Assembly (NCBI GenBank): GCA_040220855.1
Contig: JAVJVZ010000071.1
Location: forward strand, 1 to 64,000
Source: JACKNG01 sp040220855
GTDB lineage: Bacteria; Pseudomonadota; Gammaproteobacteria; Ga0077536
DNA length: 64,000 bases
Reading direction: 5' to 3'
The notes beneath the pieces are model-generated. The model was not told where the DNA came from, ran no database searches, and was given only the letters and a program-made list of their open reading frames with translations. The position numbers and the translations under genes were made by a program. Within the stretch, counting starts at the first letter, position 1, and each line of letters starts with the position of its first letter. This document shows positions 25,333-34,039 of the stretch, in pieces.

Positions 25333-25707
25333 ATGCCGATCGAGAAGACCATCGCGCACCTCGTCGAGGCCTGGAACGACCAGGACGTCGACGCCATCGT
25401 GGCCGTGTTCGCGGCCGACGGCGCCTACCACGAACCGGCGGGCCCGGACCGCTGCGGGCGCACGCACGTCGGTCACGCCGCCATCCGGGCGGCACTCGAA
25501 CGCGTCTTTGCGACCTTCCCGGACGGTGTACTGACACCGGTCGGCGCGCTCGCGGTGGCCGGCGACCAGGCCCACTGCGAGTGGGACTTTGCCTGGACCA
25601 CGCGGAGCGGTGAACGGCGTGTCACGCGGGGCGTGGACGTATTCACTTTCGAGCACGGCCTGCTCAAGCACAAGAGCGCCTATCTCAAGCAGTACGCAGC
25701 TGCTTGA
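25333..25707 (+). CDS. SnoaL/NTF2-like protein
   Basis: A 124-residue single-domain protein. The start IEKTIAHLVEAWNDQDVDAIVAVFAADGAYHEPAGPD is the usual NTF2/SnoaL alpha+beta opening, followed by GHAAIRAALERVFATFPDG and a last strand VDVFTFEHGLLKHKSAYLK. The ATG at 25333 follows GGAGA. Proteins of this fold include polyketide cyclases, isomerases and steroid-binding proteins; here the ligand is unknown. It is followed by a cupin gene 162 bases downstream on the same strand. Confidence 0.8.
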   Translation: MPIEKTIAHLVEAWNDQDVDAIVAVFAADGAYHEPAGPDRCGRTHVGHAAIRAALERVFATFPDGVLTPVGALAVAGDQAHCEWDFAWTTRSGERRVTRGVDVFTFEHGLLKHKSAYLKQYAAA

Positions 25708-25869
25708 GCCGGAACGCGCCAGCCCGGGCTGCACGTCGCCCGCGCCGGCATGACGACGAGTTGCTCTTGCGCTAGCTTTGCAGCCCGGCGCGGCAGCGCA
25801 CGGGCATTGCCCGGACGAAACGCCAGCGCCCGCCCATCAGTCACCGTCACAAGGAGCCGCACCAACGCC

Positions 25870-26211
25870 ATGAGCGCCGATCAAGCCGACTGGGAAGTCT
25901 TCCGCGTGCCCGATCTCATCGAGAAGGTCGCCGGCACCCAGCCGCGTATCCACGAGTTTCTCAATCGGCCGTCGATGAGCGGCATCGTCTACCATCTCCC
26001 GGCCGGTTGTCGTGACCTGCAGGCGCCGCATGCAGAGGACGAGGTCTACGTGGTGCTCGAGGGCCGCGCACGGCTCAAGGTCGGCGAGCGCGAACACACC
26101 ATCGGTCCCGGGCACGTCCTGTTCGTTCGCGCCACCACAGCGCATTCCTTCTTCGACATCGAGGAGGACCTCACCGTGCTCGCGTTCTTCGGCGCGCGCA
26201 ACGCGCGCTGA
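25870..26211 (+). CDS. Cupin-domain protein
   Basis: A 113-residue small beta-barrel protein. The cupin motifs are clear: PHAEDEVYVVLEGRARLKVG (H and E metal ligands) and GHVLFVRATTAHSFFDI (second His). Together they suggest one divalent metal site and a small-molecule dioxygenase, isomerase or binding role. The ATG at 25870 has AAGGAG upstream; earlier in-frame ATGs precede Arg-rich shadow sequence. It is convergent with the small gene at 26254. Confidence 0.83.
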   Translation: MSADQADWEVFRVPDLIEKVAGTQPRIHEFLNRPSMSGIVYHLPAGCRDLQAPHAEDEVYVVLEGRARLKVGEREHTIGPGHVLFVRATTAHSFFDIEEDLTVLAFFGARNAR

Positions 26212-26253
26212 GCCGGCCGCGCGCCCCTCAGCCGGCGCCGCCAGGCCGCCGTC

Positions 26254-26580
26254 TCAGCGCGCGGCAGGCGTCTGCCCCGGTGCCGGCCGCACCACGCTAT
26301 GGATGACGGTGTGGTGTTCGAAATAGACGGTGAAGTCCGGATAGTGCCAGCGGCTGATCGGCGGTGTACCGACCGGCGGCGTCATCGACAACGGCTCGCC
26401 GAACTGCGCCAGCACGGCCTCTTCCGACATGCCGCGGACCGGCCGCGGCAGTTCCGCGCGCACACCGCCCTGGGCACCGAGCGGGATCTGGATCTGCTCG
26501 TAACCGGTCACGACATACTCCGCCGCCGCAGCGGGCACGCTCACCCAGGTGACGAGCAGCAGGAGAGTGGGCAGACGCAT
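26254..26580 (-). CDS. Small periplasmic BamE/SmpA-like protein
   Basis: A 108-residue exported protein. Signal peptide residues 1-19 end AAAA. The mature part contains RGMSEEAVLAQFGEPLSMTPPVGTPPISRWHYPDFTVYFEHHTVIHSV, which has the BamE/SmpA 'GMs.eeV...fGeP' turn and the following W.Y.....Y strands. It lacks a lipobox, so it is soluble in the periplasm. Homologues with this pattern are common small secreted proteins in gammaproteobacteria. The function is unknown. The ATG at 26580 starts the signal; upstream frame is ignored. Confidence 0.68.
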   Translation of the reverse strand: MRLPTLLLLVTWVSVPAAAAEYVVTGYEQIQIPLGAQGGVRAELPRPVRGMSEEAVLAQFGEPLSMTPPVGTPPISRWHYPDFTVYFEHHTVIHSVVRPAPGQTPAAR

Positions 26581-26731
26581 GATGACGGCTTCACGTTCGA
26601 CGCTCGCCAACGATAGCAGATAGCGGCGACGGCGCGTGTCCCGTCGTCGGCCATCGACGGCCACGACGGACGGGCCGGGTCCGCAGGCGCGCCGCGTGTC
26701 CGTTACCGGGTGATCGGCCCCGCGCGCGTGC

Positions 26732-27874
26732 TCAGAAATGCACCGCCTCCAGCAGCGCAAGCGGTGTGCCGGCAGCATCGCGAAGCTCGAGCGTAGCGCC
26801 CTCGACCTGCCAGCGCGCGCTCCTGCCGAGCGCATCGAGCAGCGCGCTTTCGGTCGCGTCGAGCGACGGCGGACACGCCATGCGCGTGCTCATCGCGGCA
26901 TCGAAACGCACGCTGTCACCGGGTTCGAGCGTGTAACTGCCGTTCACGCGATTGCAGCCGACGGTCGCGGAGAAACGCCGTCCGCTGTCGTCCGCGCGCA
27001 GGATGAGGTGCGGCTCGCGTCGCGCGTCGGCAACAGTCACGGTGCTGCCGCCCAGGCGCACGATGCGCCAGTAGGTGTTGGTCAGGGCAACGTCGGCCCG
27101 TGCGCGTTCGCAGCGCATCCCCGGCCAGGCGGCGACGAAGCGCGTGACGATGAGCGTCGGCTCGCTGCCGCTGCCATCGATGCGCGGGCGCGGTTCGAGC
27201 CGTCCTGCGAGCGTTACGTAGACTGCCGCGCCGGGCGGTTCGGCGCTCGCGAGATAAGCCCGTTCGGCTTCGCTCCACGCCGCCTCGAACGCCACCGGGT
27301 AGCCACGCCCGGTACGACACTCCTCGAAGCGTGCGGCATCGGCGAGGTAGCGCAGCTCGCCGCCGAACAGGCGCGCGAGCGGCGTCGGCTCGAGCGTACC
27401 ATCGCTCACCAGCGTGTACGGCAGCGCCGAGACGATCGGCTGGCCGTGGATATCGAGCAGGCGCAGCCGTCGCGGACCTTCGATCGAGAACTGCAGGGGC
27501 GAGCCGCCGTCGAGCGCGAGCACGAGCGCACCGCGCCCTGCGTCGATCCGCCACCGGCCGAGCTGGTCGTGGTGGAAATCGCCTTCCTCGCGTCGTCCGT
27601 CGCTGGCGGCCGGAGCGGCCTCGCGGTCGACAGGCGCGGACATGCCCGCGCCCGCGTCGACTTGCGGCCGCCCGAGCCAGGTACGGCGCAGGTGAAAGAC
27701 GCCGTCCGGCCACAGGTCGAGGTGATGGCGGATGGCAACGCAATCGGCACACGGCAGCTCGCCGCGGAACGTCGCCGGCAGCTCGAGCGCGACGTACTCG
27801 GACGAAGCGGCCGCTTCCTGTGCGGCCAGCAATGCGACACCCCACAGGATCAGGCGCAAACCGGCGTGCAACAT
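26732..27874 (-). CDS. NlpE N-terminal/META (HslJ-like) fusion protein
   Basis: A 380-residue exported protein with a signal peptide ending AAAS. Residues about 25-140 match the NlpE N-terminal domain: LPATFRGELPCADCVAIRHHLDLWPDGVFHLRRTWLG, including the CxxC of copper/adhesion-sensing NlpE. The middle is an OB-like region (VYVTLAGRLEPRP). The C-terminal 115 residues (LTNTYWRIVRLGG..LILRADDSGRRFSATVGCNRVNGSYTL..STRMACPPSLDATESALLDAL) are a META/HslJ domain. No lipobox is seen, unlike E. coli NlpE. AAGGAGG precedes ATG 27874. The role is likely envelope stress sensing or heat/antibiotic tolerance (inferred). Confidence 0.82.
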   Translation of the reverse strand: MLHAGLRLILWGVALLAAQEAAASSEYVALELPATFRGELPCADCVAIRHHLDLWPDGVFHLRRTWLGRPQVDAGAGMSAPVDREAAPAASDGRREEGDFHHDQLGRWRIDAGRGALVLALDGGSPLQFSIEGPRRLRLLDIHGQPIVSALPYTLVSDGTLEPTPLARLFGGELRYLADAARFEECRTGRGYPVAFEAAWSEAERAYLASAEPPGAAVYVTLAGRLEPRPRIDGSGSEPTLIVTRFVAAWPGMRCERARADVALTNTYWRIVRLGGSTVTVADARREPHLILRADDSGRRFSATVGCNRVNGSYTLEPGDSVRFDAAMSTRMACPPSLDATESALLDALGRSARWQVEGATLELRDAAGTPLALLEAVHF

Positions 27875-28018
27875 TGGCGCCTCCTTGGCGCAGTCTGGCG
27901 GTCGCCTATTGTGCGCGGGAACGCCCTTGCCGATGCAAGCGCGGGCCGTGAGAGGGCAGCCGTGCGCAGTCCGTGGTGGGCCGCGCGCCCGCGTGCCGCG
28001 CGCGCACGGACAGGCGCG

Positions 28019-28750
28019 TCAGACCCGCCCGAGATCGATCTCGTGGATACCGCACTCGCGCTTGAGACCGAAGAAGCGCACCGCATCGGCGTCGTCGACC
28101 TCGGCCAGCGAGCGCGTCGTGTGCACGTCGCCAATGGACACGTAACCGCGCTCCCACAAGGGATGGTAGGGCAGGTCGTGGCGCCGGAGGTAACTGTAGA
28201 CGTCGCGATCATCGAAATCGACGATCGGCAGCACCTTCCAGCGCTCGCCCTGCCGGCTCAGCACATCGAGGTGACCGCGCGTGTCCGCTTGCTGGCGGCG
28301 CAGGCCGGAGAACCAGGTACCCACCCCGAGCTCGCGCAGCGCGCGGCGCATCGGTGCCACTTTCATCAGCTCGTTGTACTGCTCGATACCGTGGCGACCC
28401 TGCTCCCACAGGCGGCCATGACGCGCCTCGAGCCAGGCCGGGCTGAGTTCGCCGCGGTAGACGGTGAGGTTGAGGTCGAGCCGCGCGGTCAGCGCGTCGA
28501 CGAAGCGGTAGGTCTCGGGAAACAGGTAGCCGGTATCGATGAGCAACACCGGGATGTCCGGTCGCAGGCGCGTGACCAGGTGCAGCATCACTGCCGCCTG
28601 CGCGCCGAAGCTCGACGACAGCAGGTGGTTGCCGGGAAGGTGCTCGAGCGCCCAGGCTACGCGCGCTTCGGCGTCGCGTCCGGCGAGTTCTGCGTTGTAG
28701 CCGTCAAGCTCGTCGTCGCGGCGCAGGGTGTTCTCCGCGCCGCCGCTCAT
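28019..28750 (-). CDS. cysH: Phosphoadenosine phosphosulfate reductase CysH
   Basis: A 243-residue cytoplasmic enzyme that reduces PAPS to sulfite with thioredoxin. It has SSSFGAQAAVMLHLV (PP-loop-like nucleotide site), a LLIDTGYLFPETY strand, and the catalytic C-terminal KRECGIH with Cys233. The two Cys pairs of the iron-sulfur APS-reductase type are absent, so it is the PAPS-using enterobacterial type. Its start overlaps the cysI stop (ATGA). It is the last gene of cysJIH on the reverse strand. Confidence 0.93.
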   Translation of the reverse strand: MSGGAENTLRRDDELDGYNAELAGRDAEARVAWALEHLPGNHLLSSSFGAQAAVMLHLVTRLRPDIPVLLIDTGYLFPETYRFVDALTARLDLNLTVYRGELSPAWLEARHGRLWEQGRHGIEQYNELMKVAPMRRALRELGVGTWFSGLRRQQADTRGHLDVLSRQGERWKVLPIVDFDDRDVYSYLRRHDLPYHPLWERGYVSIGDVHTTRSLAEVDDADAVRFFGLKRECGIHEIDLGRV

Positions 28751-30432
28751 GCCGCGCCTCCTGCCGCCGCCGCGAGGCGTCCGCTGCGCACCAGGAAATC
28801 ACCGAAGGGCTCACCTGCGGCGCGGCCGGCGGCCCAGGCTGCGAAGTGGCCGTCGAGCAGAGCCAGGATGGCCGCCTCGTCGGCATTCTCCTCGACCAGG
28901 ACGTTGAGCCGTTCTCCGGCGACGTCGCCGCCGAGGTGCACCGCGTAGTAGCCCGGCGCCTTGCCGACCAGCGCCACCTCGGCGTTGTACGGGCGCGCGC
29001 ACCCGTTGGGGCAACCGGTCATGCGGATGGCGAGCGCTTCACCGCCCAGCCCGTGCTTATCGAGCAGGGCTTCGATCTTCGTGATCAGCGCCGGCAGGTA
29101 GCGCTCGCTCTCGGCCATGGCGAGACCGCAGGTCGGCAACGCCACGCAGGCCATCGCGTTGGTGCGCACCGCGCTGACACCGGTGCCGTCGCTCAACCCA
29201 TGGCGGCCAAGGATGGCATCGATGACGGCGCGTGCCGCCGGTGCGACGTTTGCGATGGTGACGTTCTGATTCGGCGTGCAGCGGAATTCGCCGTCGTGCA
29301 CGCGAGCAATCTCGCGCAGCGCGCTGAGTGGCGCGCGATCGTCGCTGTCGCGCAGGCGACCGTTCTCGATGAAGAGCGTCAGGTGCCAGCGGCCGTCATC
29401 GCCTTCGCGCCAGCCATGGCGGTCGCCGCGGTGGGTGAAAGTCACCGGCACCGCCGGCGCGAGGGCAAAGCCCAGACGGCGCTCCAGCTCGCCGCGGAAC
29501 CAGTCGACACCGCGATCGTCGAGCGTGTACTTGAGGCGCGCGTGCTTACGGTTCGTGCGATCGCCGAAATCGCGCTGCACGCCAACCACGTGCTCGGCGA
29601 CGGCCAGTACCTGCTCGGGCCGGCAGGCACCAATGACGCTCGCCAGCCGCGCGTACGTGGCCGGCTCGCCGTGACTGCGACCCATGCCGCCGCCGATGGC
29701 GACGTTGTAGCCGCTCAAGCGGCCATCCTCGACCAGCGCGACGAAACCGAGGTCGTTGGCGTAGACGTCGACATCGTTGACCGGCGGGATGGCAAAGGCG
29801 ACCTTGAACTTGCGCGGCAGGTAGGTCGCGCCATACAGGGGCTCAGCCTCCGCCTCGCCGCCGGCGATGCGTTCGCTGTCCAACCAGATCTCGTGGTACG
29901 CGTGCGTGCGCGGCAGGAGATGTTCGCTGAGTGCGGCGGCCTGTTCCCACACCGCGCGCTGCAGTGCCGATTCATGGGGGTTGGCGCTCGACATGACGTT
30001 GCGATTGACGTCGCCGCAGGCGGCGATGGTGTCGAGCAGGGCCTCGTTGATGCCACGTATGGTGGCCTTGAGATCGCGCTTGACGACGCCGTGGAACTGG
30101 AAGGTCTGCCGCGTGGTGAGACGCAGGCTCGCGCCGCCGTAGCGCACGGCGAGATCGTCGAGCACGAGCCACTGCGCCGGCGTGCACACGCCACCCGCCA
30201 TGCGCACGCGCACCATGAAGCTGTAGGCCGGCTCGAGCTTCTGCCGGCGACGTTCGGCACGGATGTCGCGATCGTCCTGCTGGTAGAAGCCGTGGAACTT
30301 GCCGAGCTTGGTGTCGTCCTCGGCGAGCGCACCGGTCGCGTGATCGGCGAGTCCGGCAACGAGCGTACCGCGCAGGAAGCGGCTGCGGCGCTTGGTGTCC
30401 TCGAAGGGATCGAGCGTGACGGAATCGTTCAT
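28747..30432 (-). CDS. cysI: Sulfite reductase hemoprotein beta subunit CysI
   Basis: A 561-residue enzyme. The four Cys that hold the [4Fe-4S]-siroheme centre are at 429 and 435 (CVALPTC) and 474 and 478 (GCPNGC). The parasitic RxTxRQTFQFHG and NVMSSANP blocks of sulfite/nitrite reductases are visible, and the length equals E. coli CysI (570). With CysJ it reduces sulfite to sulfide using NADPH. It lies 6 bases after cysJ and overlaps cysH. Confidence 0.95.
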   Translation of the reverse strand: MNDSVTLDPFEDTKRRSRFLRGTLVAGLADHATGALAEDDTKLGKFHGFYQQDDRDIRAERRRQKLEPAYSFMVRVRMAGGVCTPAQWLVLDDLAVRYGGASLRLTTRQTFQFHGVVKRDLKATIRGINEALLDTIAACGDVNRNVMSSANPHESALQRAVWEQAAALSEHLLPRTHAYHEIWLDSERIAGGEAEAEPLYGATYLPRKFKVAFAIPPVNDVDVYANDLGFVALVEDGRLSGYNVAIGGGMGRSHGEPATYARLASVIGACRPEQVLAVAEHVVGVQRDFGDRTNRKHARLKYTLDDRGVDWFRGELERRLGFALAPAVPVTFTHRGDRHGWREGDDGRWHLTLFIENGRLRDSDDRAPLSALREIARVHDGEFRCTPNQNVTIANVAPAARAVIDAILGRHGLSDGTGVSAVRTNAMACVALPTCGLAMAESERYLPALITKIEALLDKHGLGGEALAIRMTGCPNGCARPYNAEVALVGKAPGYYAVHLGGDVAGERLNVLVEENADEAAILALLDGHFAAWAAGRAAGEPFGDFLVRSGRLAAAAGGAA

Positions 30433-30438
30433 GGTTGT

Positions 30439-32280
30439 TCAATAGACATCGCGAAGGTAACGGCCGTCACGGCGCAGCCGGGCGACGTACTCGCCGGCGC
30501 GTTCGGCGCTCAGTCCGCCGTGCGTGGCGATCACCTCGCCGAGCGTCGTGTCGACATCGCCGGCCATGCGGCTGGCATCGCCGCAGACGTAGAAATGCGC
30601 GCCTTCCTCGAGCCAGGCGTAGAGTTCCGCGCCCGCTTCGCGCAGGCGATCCTGCACGTAGACCTTGTTCGCCTGGTCGCGCGAAAAGGCGACGTCGAGC
30701 CGGGTCAGCAGGCCTGACTCGCGGTAACGCAGCCACTCGAGCTGGTAGAGGAAATCGTCGCGGAAGGTACGGTCGCCGAAGACCAGCCAGTTGCGCCCGC
30801 GCGCGCCGCGCGCCGCGCGCTCCTGCAGGAAGGCGCGGAACGGCGCTACGCCGGTGCCCGGACCGACCATGACGATGGGAACGTCGTCGTCGACCGGCAG
30901 GCGAAAGCGCGGATTGGTCTCGACGTAGACCTCGAGCGTGTCGCCGGCGCGCTCGGCGAGGTAGGACGAAGCGACTCCCTGGCGGCGGTGACCGTCGACG
31001 GTGAAATCCACCACGCCGACGGTGAGATGCACTTCGTCCGGGTTGGCCGCGAGGCTCGAGGCTATCGAGTAGAGTCGCGGCTTGAGCCCGCGCAGCGTGG
31101 CGAGGAACCCGGCGGCGTCGACACGCGCCGGGGAGGCGTGCAGGATGTCGGCGAGCTGGCGCCCGGCGAGCCAGCGCGCGCAGGTGTCGCGCTCCGCCGG
31201 CGCAAGGCGGGCGCCGAGTTCGGCGTGATCACCGAGCGCCGCCCACGCTTCGACGAAGCCGCGGCTCGCCGTGGTGATTTCGTAGTCGCACACGAGCGCA
31301 TCGCGCAGTGCACGCTCGCCGGCGGGAGTCGCGACCGGCTGTTCGCCGTCCAGCGCGAGCAGCGCGAGGATTTCCTCCACCAGTGCGGGATCGTTGCGCA
31401 CGACGACGCCGAGTGCGTCACCCGGCTCATAGCGCAATGCGCCGTCGCCAAGCGCGAGCTCGATGTGGCGTACGTCCTTGCTGGAACCACGACCAGTGAT
31501 GCGCTGATTGGCGACGAGCTCGGCCCTGCCGGGGTGCGCGCGCGAGTAGCGTGGCGTCACCGGCAGCGCGCGCAGCTGCGGCGGGTTGCCGGCCGGCACT
31601 TCGCTGCCGAGTTCGCGGCGCGCGATATCGAGCACCGCGGCGCGCCAGGCGGCTGCCGGAGTCTCGTAGTCGACGTCGCACTCGACGCGCGCGACGAGAC
31701 GTGTGGCGCCGAGGGCGGCGAGACGCTCGTCGAGTTCGCGACCGGTCTGGCAGAACTGCGCGTAGCTGCTGTCGCCGAGGGCGAGCACGGCATACTTCAG
31801 CGCGGGCAGACGCGGCGCGCGCGCCCCCATCACGTGTTCATGGAACTCGAGCGCGTCGTCCGGCGGCTCGCCGTCGCCGTGGGTGCTCACGACGAACACC
31901 GCGTGGCGCAGGCGCTTGAGTTCGGCCGTACGCAGTTCGCCGAGGCTCTGCAGCTTGACCGCAAGCCCCGCTGCACGCGCCTCCGCCTCGAGGCCCGTCG
32001 CGAGTGCGCGCCCGTTGCCGGTCTGCGAGCCGAACAGGATGTGCAGCACGGCCTGCTCGCGCGGTGCCGCAGCGAGGGGTGCGACCACCGCAGCCGGCCC
32101 GGTGACGGCCTGCGCGCCATCCTCGGCCAGAGCCGTGCGTCCGGCTGCGAGCCCCTGCGCATACCCGCTCACCCACTGCAACTGGGGGGCCGACAGGCCG
32201 GCCAGCGCAGCGTGCACGCGGGAGGATTGCTCGGGAGTGAGCGCGGCGGGCTCGCTGAGAAGCGCGGCGGACTGCTGCAT
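30439..32280 (-). CDS. cysJ: Sulfite reductase flavoprotein alpha subunit CysJ
   Basis: A 613-residue FMN/FAD protein (599 in E. coli). In order: a flavodoxin domain (ILFGSQTGNGRALA, VVSTHGDGEPPDDALEFHE, LALGDSSYAQFC; about 78-215), an FAD domain (RLYSIASSLA), and an NADPH domain (MVGPGTGVAPFRAFLQER, VFGDRTFRDDFLY), ending RDGRYLRDVY. It passes electrons from NADPH to CysI. I chose ATG 32280; a GTG 12 bases upstream is also possible. It is the first gene of the cysJIH operon. Confidence 0.93.
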   Translation of the reverse strand: MQQSAALLSEPAALTPEQSSRVHAALAGLSAPQLQWVSGYAQGLAAGRTALAEDGAQAVTGPAAVVAPLAAAPREQAVLHILFGSQTGNGRALATGLEAEARAAGLAVKLQSLGELRTAELKRLRHAVFVVSTHGDGEPPDDALEFHEHVMGARAPRLPALKYAVLALGDSSYAQFCQTGRELDERLAALGATRLVARVECDVDYETPAAAWRAAVLDIARRELGSEVPAGNPPQLRALPVTPRYSRAHPGRAELVANQRITGRGSSKDVRHIELALGDGALRYEPGDALGVVVRNDPALVEEILALLALDGEQPVATPAGERALRDALVCDYEITTASRGFVEAWAALGDHAELGARLAPAERDTCARWLAGRQLADILHASPARVDAAGFLATLRGLKPRLYSIASSLAANPDEVHLTVGVVDFTVDGHRRQGVASSYLAERAGDTLEVYVETNPRFRLPVDDDVPIVMVGPGTGVAPFRAFLQERAARGARGRNWLVFGDRTFRDDFLYQLEWLRYRESGLLTRLDVAFSRDQANKVYVQDRLREAGAELYAWLEEGAHFYVCGDASRMAGDVDTTLGEVIATHGGLSAERAGEYVARLRRDGRYLRDVY

Positions 32281-32292
32281 GGCGCACGGCAC

Positions 32293-32545
32293 CTGATCGG
32301 ACGATGGCGTGCACCGTACGCAGCAGGGGCCGCGCTGTGAAATGAATTGACGTTATGTTTTTAGAACGCGACGGAATAACAATCGCAGAAATGAGCGGCA
32401 ATGCAGCATAATCCCATGCGCCGACTGGCCGTGTGGAAGGCCTGACGGTGCTGGCTGCGGTGCTGCAAGAGAGACCTGGTCGCGGCGGTAAACCTGAGCC
32501 ATGGCCCGGTGCGGTCAGCTCAAACGACCGCGAGAGGCAGGAATG
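32293..32545. other. cysJIH upstream region
   Basis: An A+T-rich patch at 32340-32410, unusual for this window, contains an ATAAC-type inverted repeat (listed separately) and is the likely cysJ promoter. The rest carries no open frame with family resemblance. Confidence 0.5.
32352..32380. promoter_or_regulatory. Candidate CysB (LysR-type) binding site
   Basis: GTTAT at 32352-32356 and ATAAC at 32376-32380 form an inverted repeat spaced by 19 bases, 72-100 bases upstream of the cysJ start. CysB and other LysR-type regulators favour A+T-rich ATAAC-like half sites upstream of cys operons. The match is short, so this is a suggestion. Confidence 0.35.
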
Positions 32546-32574
32546 CGAAGCCCGCGGCAATGCCGCGGGCTTCG
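32546..32574 (-). terminator. Strong hairpin terminator of the twin-repeat gene
   Basis: Perfect 14-base arms, CGAAGCCCGCGGCA (32546-32559) and TGCCGCGGGCTTCG (32561-32574), separated by one base. It lies 26 bases past the stop of the reverse-strand gene at 32600. There is no long U-run on either strand. Confidence 0.7.
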
Positions 32575-32599
32575 GGTCGGGGGGTTACCCCGTCAGCCC

Positions 32600-32980
32600 T
32601 CAGTGATGACGGGCCGGGACGCGCGAGTAGTTGCGACGCGTGATGTCACGCGGCTCGCTGGCCGGCGCCGGCTCGAGCTCGAGGCGGGCAACCTCGCTCA
32701 CCGGCAGCGTCTCGACGCGCCGCGTGAACGGCGGGCGACCGCTGTAGTCGACCGTCGTGATGGTAACGACCTCGTCGCTCTCCACCACCGGCGCCCTGCG
32801 CTCCGCCTCGAGGCGGGCGACCTCGGCGGCCGGCAGACGCTCCACGTTGCGCGTGAAGGGCGGACGGCCACGGAAATCGGTGGAGCGGATGGTCACGTAC
32901 TCGGCGTCGTCGCCAGCGACGACATGGGGCGCGACCAGGGCCGCACCGAGCGCGGCGATCGAAAGGGTCAGCTTCTTCAT
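32600..32980 (-). CDS. Periplasmic twin-repeat protein (GRPPFTR motif)
   Basis: A 126-residue exported protein. The ATG at 32980 follows AGGAGA and opens a signal peptide ending VVAG. The mature chain is two copies of a unit of about 45 residues: 'YVTIRSTDFRGRPPFTRNVERLPAAEVARLE' and 'VVTITTVDYSGRPPFTRRVETLPVSEVARLE', then a basic tail with RRNYSRVPARHH. I recognise no named family. The regular alternation of a beta strand, an RPPF turn and an amphipathic helix suggests a small binding module. It stands alone with its own terminator. Confidence 0.7.
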   Translation of the reverse strand: MKKLTLSIAALGAALVAPHVVAGDDAEYVTIRSTDFRGRPPFTRNVERLPAAEVARLEAERRAPVVESDEVVTITTVDYSGRPPFTRRVETLPVSEVARLELEPAPASEPRDITRRNYSRVPARHH

Positions 32981-33298
32981 TGCTCTCTTCTCCTGTTCCG
33001 ACAAATGAACGGCTGTTGCTTCAGCCGCCGCTGCCGTTGGTGCCGGGCTCTGCGTCCCGTGCTCGGCAGATGTCCCATTAGACGCCCGAAAGCCGCTCGA
33101 GTGCGAGCAAGACGGAGAAAGTTGAAGATAGATTTTCGTTATCAGCAGTAGCTATTACGAACCCGATTTCTTGGGTACGAAATCGCCGAATTCAAGCCCT
33201 TGCCGCCTCATCATGGGGCGCCGGCCGCGCGGCAGACACCATCATCGCCGGCCAGGCGCGCCCGCTGCCGACCACGCGCCAGGCAGGCGATGACGCGC
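32981..33298. other. Promoter region of the twin-repeat gene
   Basis: Between two reverse-strand genes. The segment 33110-33190 is distinctly A+T-rich and holds an inverted repeat (listed separately), the best promoter/operator candidate for the gene at 32980. No coding signal is seen. Confidence 0.45.
33164..33185. promoter_or_regulatory. Inverted repeat in the A+T-rich promoter region
   Basis: CGATTTC (33164-33170) and GAAATCG (33179-33185) form a perfect 7-bp inverted repeat with an 8-base spacer, about 185 bases upstream of the twin-repeat gene. Candidate operator; regulator unknown. Confidence 0.35.
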
Positions 33299-33904
33299 TC
33301 AGCGCACGTACTCGTCGACGTAATCCTCGACCGCCGCGCGCACCACTTCGAGGGCGTGCTCGCGGCCATAGGCTTCACCGATGACGACCTCGCTCTCCTC
33401 CCCCGGCAGCGCCTTGTAGGTCATGAAGTAATGCCGCAGGCGGCTGAGGATCGACGGTGGCAGCGCGCTGACGTCGTCGACGCCTTCCCACATCGGGTCG
33501 TTGTGGAGCACGCCGATGATCTTGTCGTCGGCTTCACCATGGTCGAGCATCGGCAAGCCGCCGACCACGCGCGCGTTCAGAATCACTTCCGGCTGGTTGA
33601 TGGGGCGCTCGCTGATCACGCAGATGTCGAGCGGGTCGCTGTCGCCGCGGGCGGCGCCGGGCATCAGCGCCGCCACGCGCGCGGCGCAATAGGTACGCGG
33701 GACGAAGCCATAGAGCGTCGGCGGCAGCGAGGAGGTGCGCTGCGGACGGTCGACCATCAGATAGCCGGTCGACTTGTCGATCTCGTACTTCACGAGGTCG
33801 AACGGCGTGATCTCGATGTAGGCGTGCACCAGGCGGGGCGGCTCGCGCCCGGCCGACAGGCCATGCCAGGGGTGCGGGCGCGACATGTGGATGGAGTTTT
33901 TCAT
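33299..33904 (-). CDS. ppa: Inorganic pyrophosphatase (family I)
   Basis: A 201-residue soluble enzyme that hydrolyses pyrophosphate to phosphate. The metal-binding signature is GDSDPLDICV (DxDPxD). Also visible are the substrate lysines and Tyr in LVKYEIDKSTGYLMVDRPQRT and YGFVPRTYC, and DDKIIGVLHNDP. This is a slightly divergent group, with an extended N-terminus compared with the E. coli enzyme (176). I chose ATG 33904. The RBS is not obvious. Sulfate activation upstream releases pyrophosphate, so its position near cysJIH may be meaningful. Confidence 0.9.
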   Translation of the reverse strand: MKNSIHMSRPHPWHGLSAGREPPRLVHAYIEITPFDLVKYEIDKSTGYLMVDRPQRTSSLPPTLYGFVPRTYCAARVAALMPGAARGDSDPLDICVISERPINQPEVILNARVVGGLPMLDHGEADDKIIGVLHNDPMWEGVDDVSALPPSILSRLRHYFMTYKALPGEESEVVIGEAYGREHALEVVRAAVEDYVDEYVR

Positions 33905-34039
33905 CGTGAAATCCGTTGTGCGTTGCAGCATAGTCTAGCGCGAAGCGACCGTGACCGCCGCCGCCACTCGCGTTAGCGGCGCCGCGCCACCTGCGCCTGA
34001 GGCCGGCTCCACGGACTCGATCGACGGCAGCAGGAACGC

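Noticed and set aside
26738..28948. 736-codon forward open frame
   Set aside because: It runs antisense through the NlpE-META and cysH genes, both firmly identified. High G+C leaves antisense frames open by chance.
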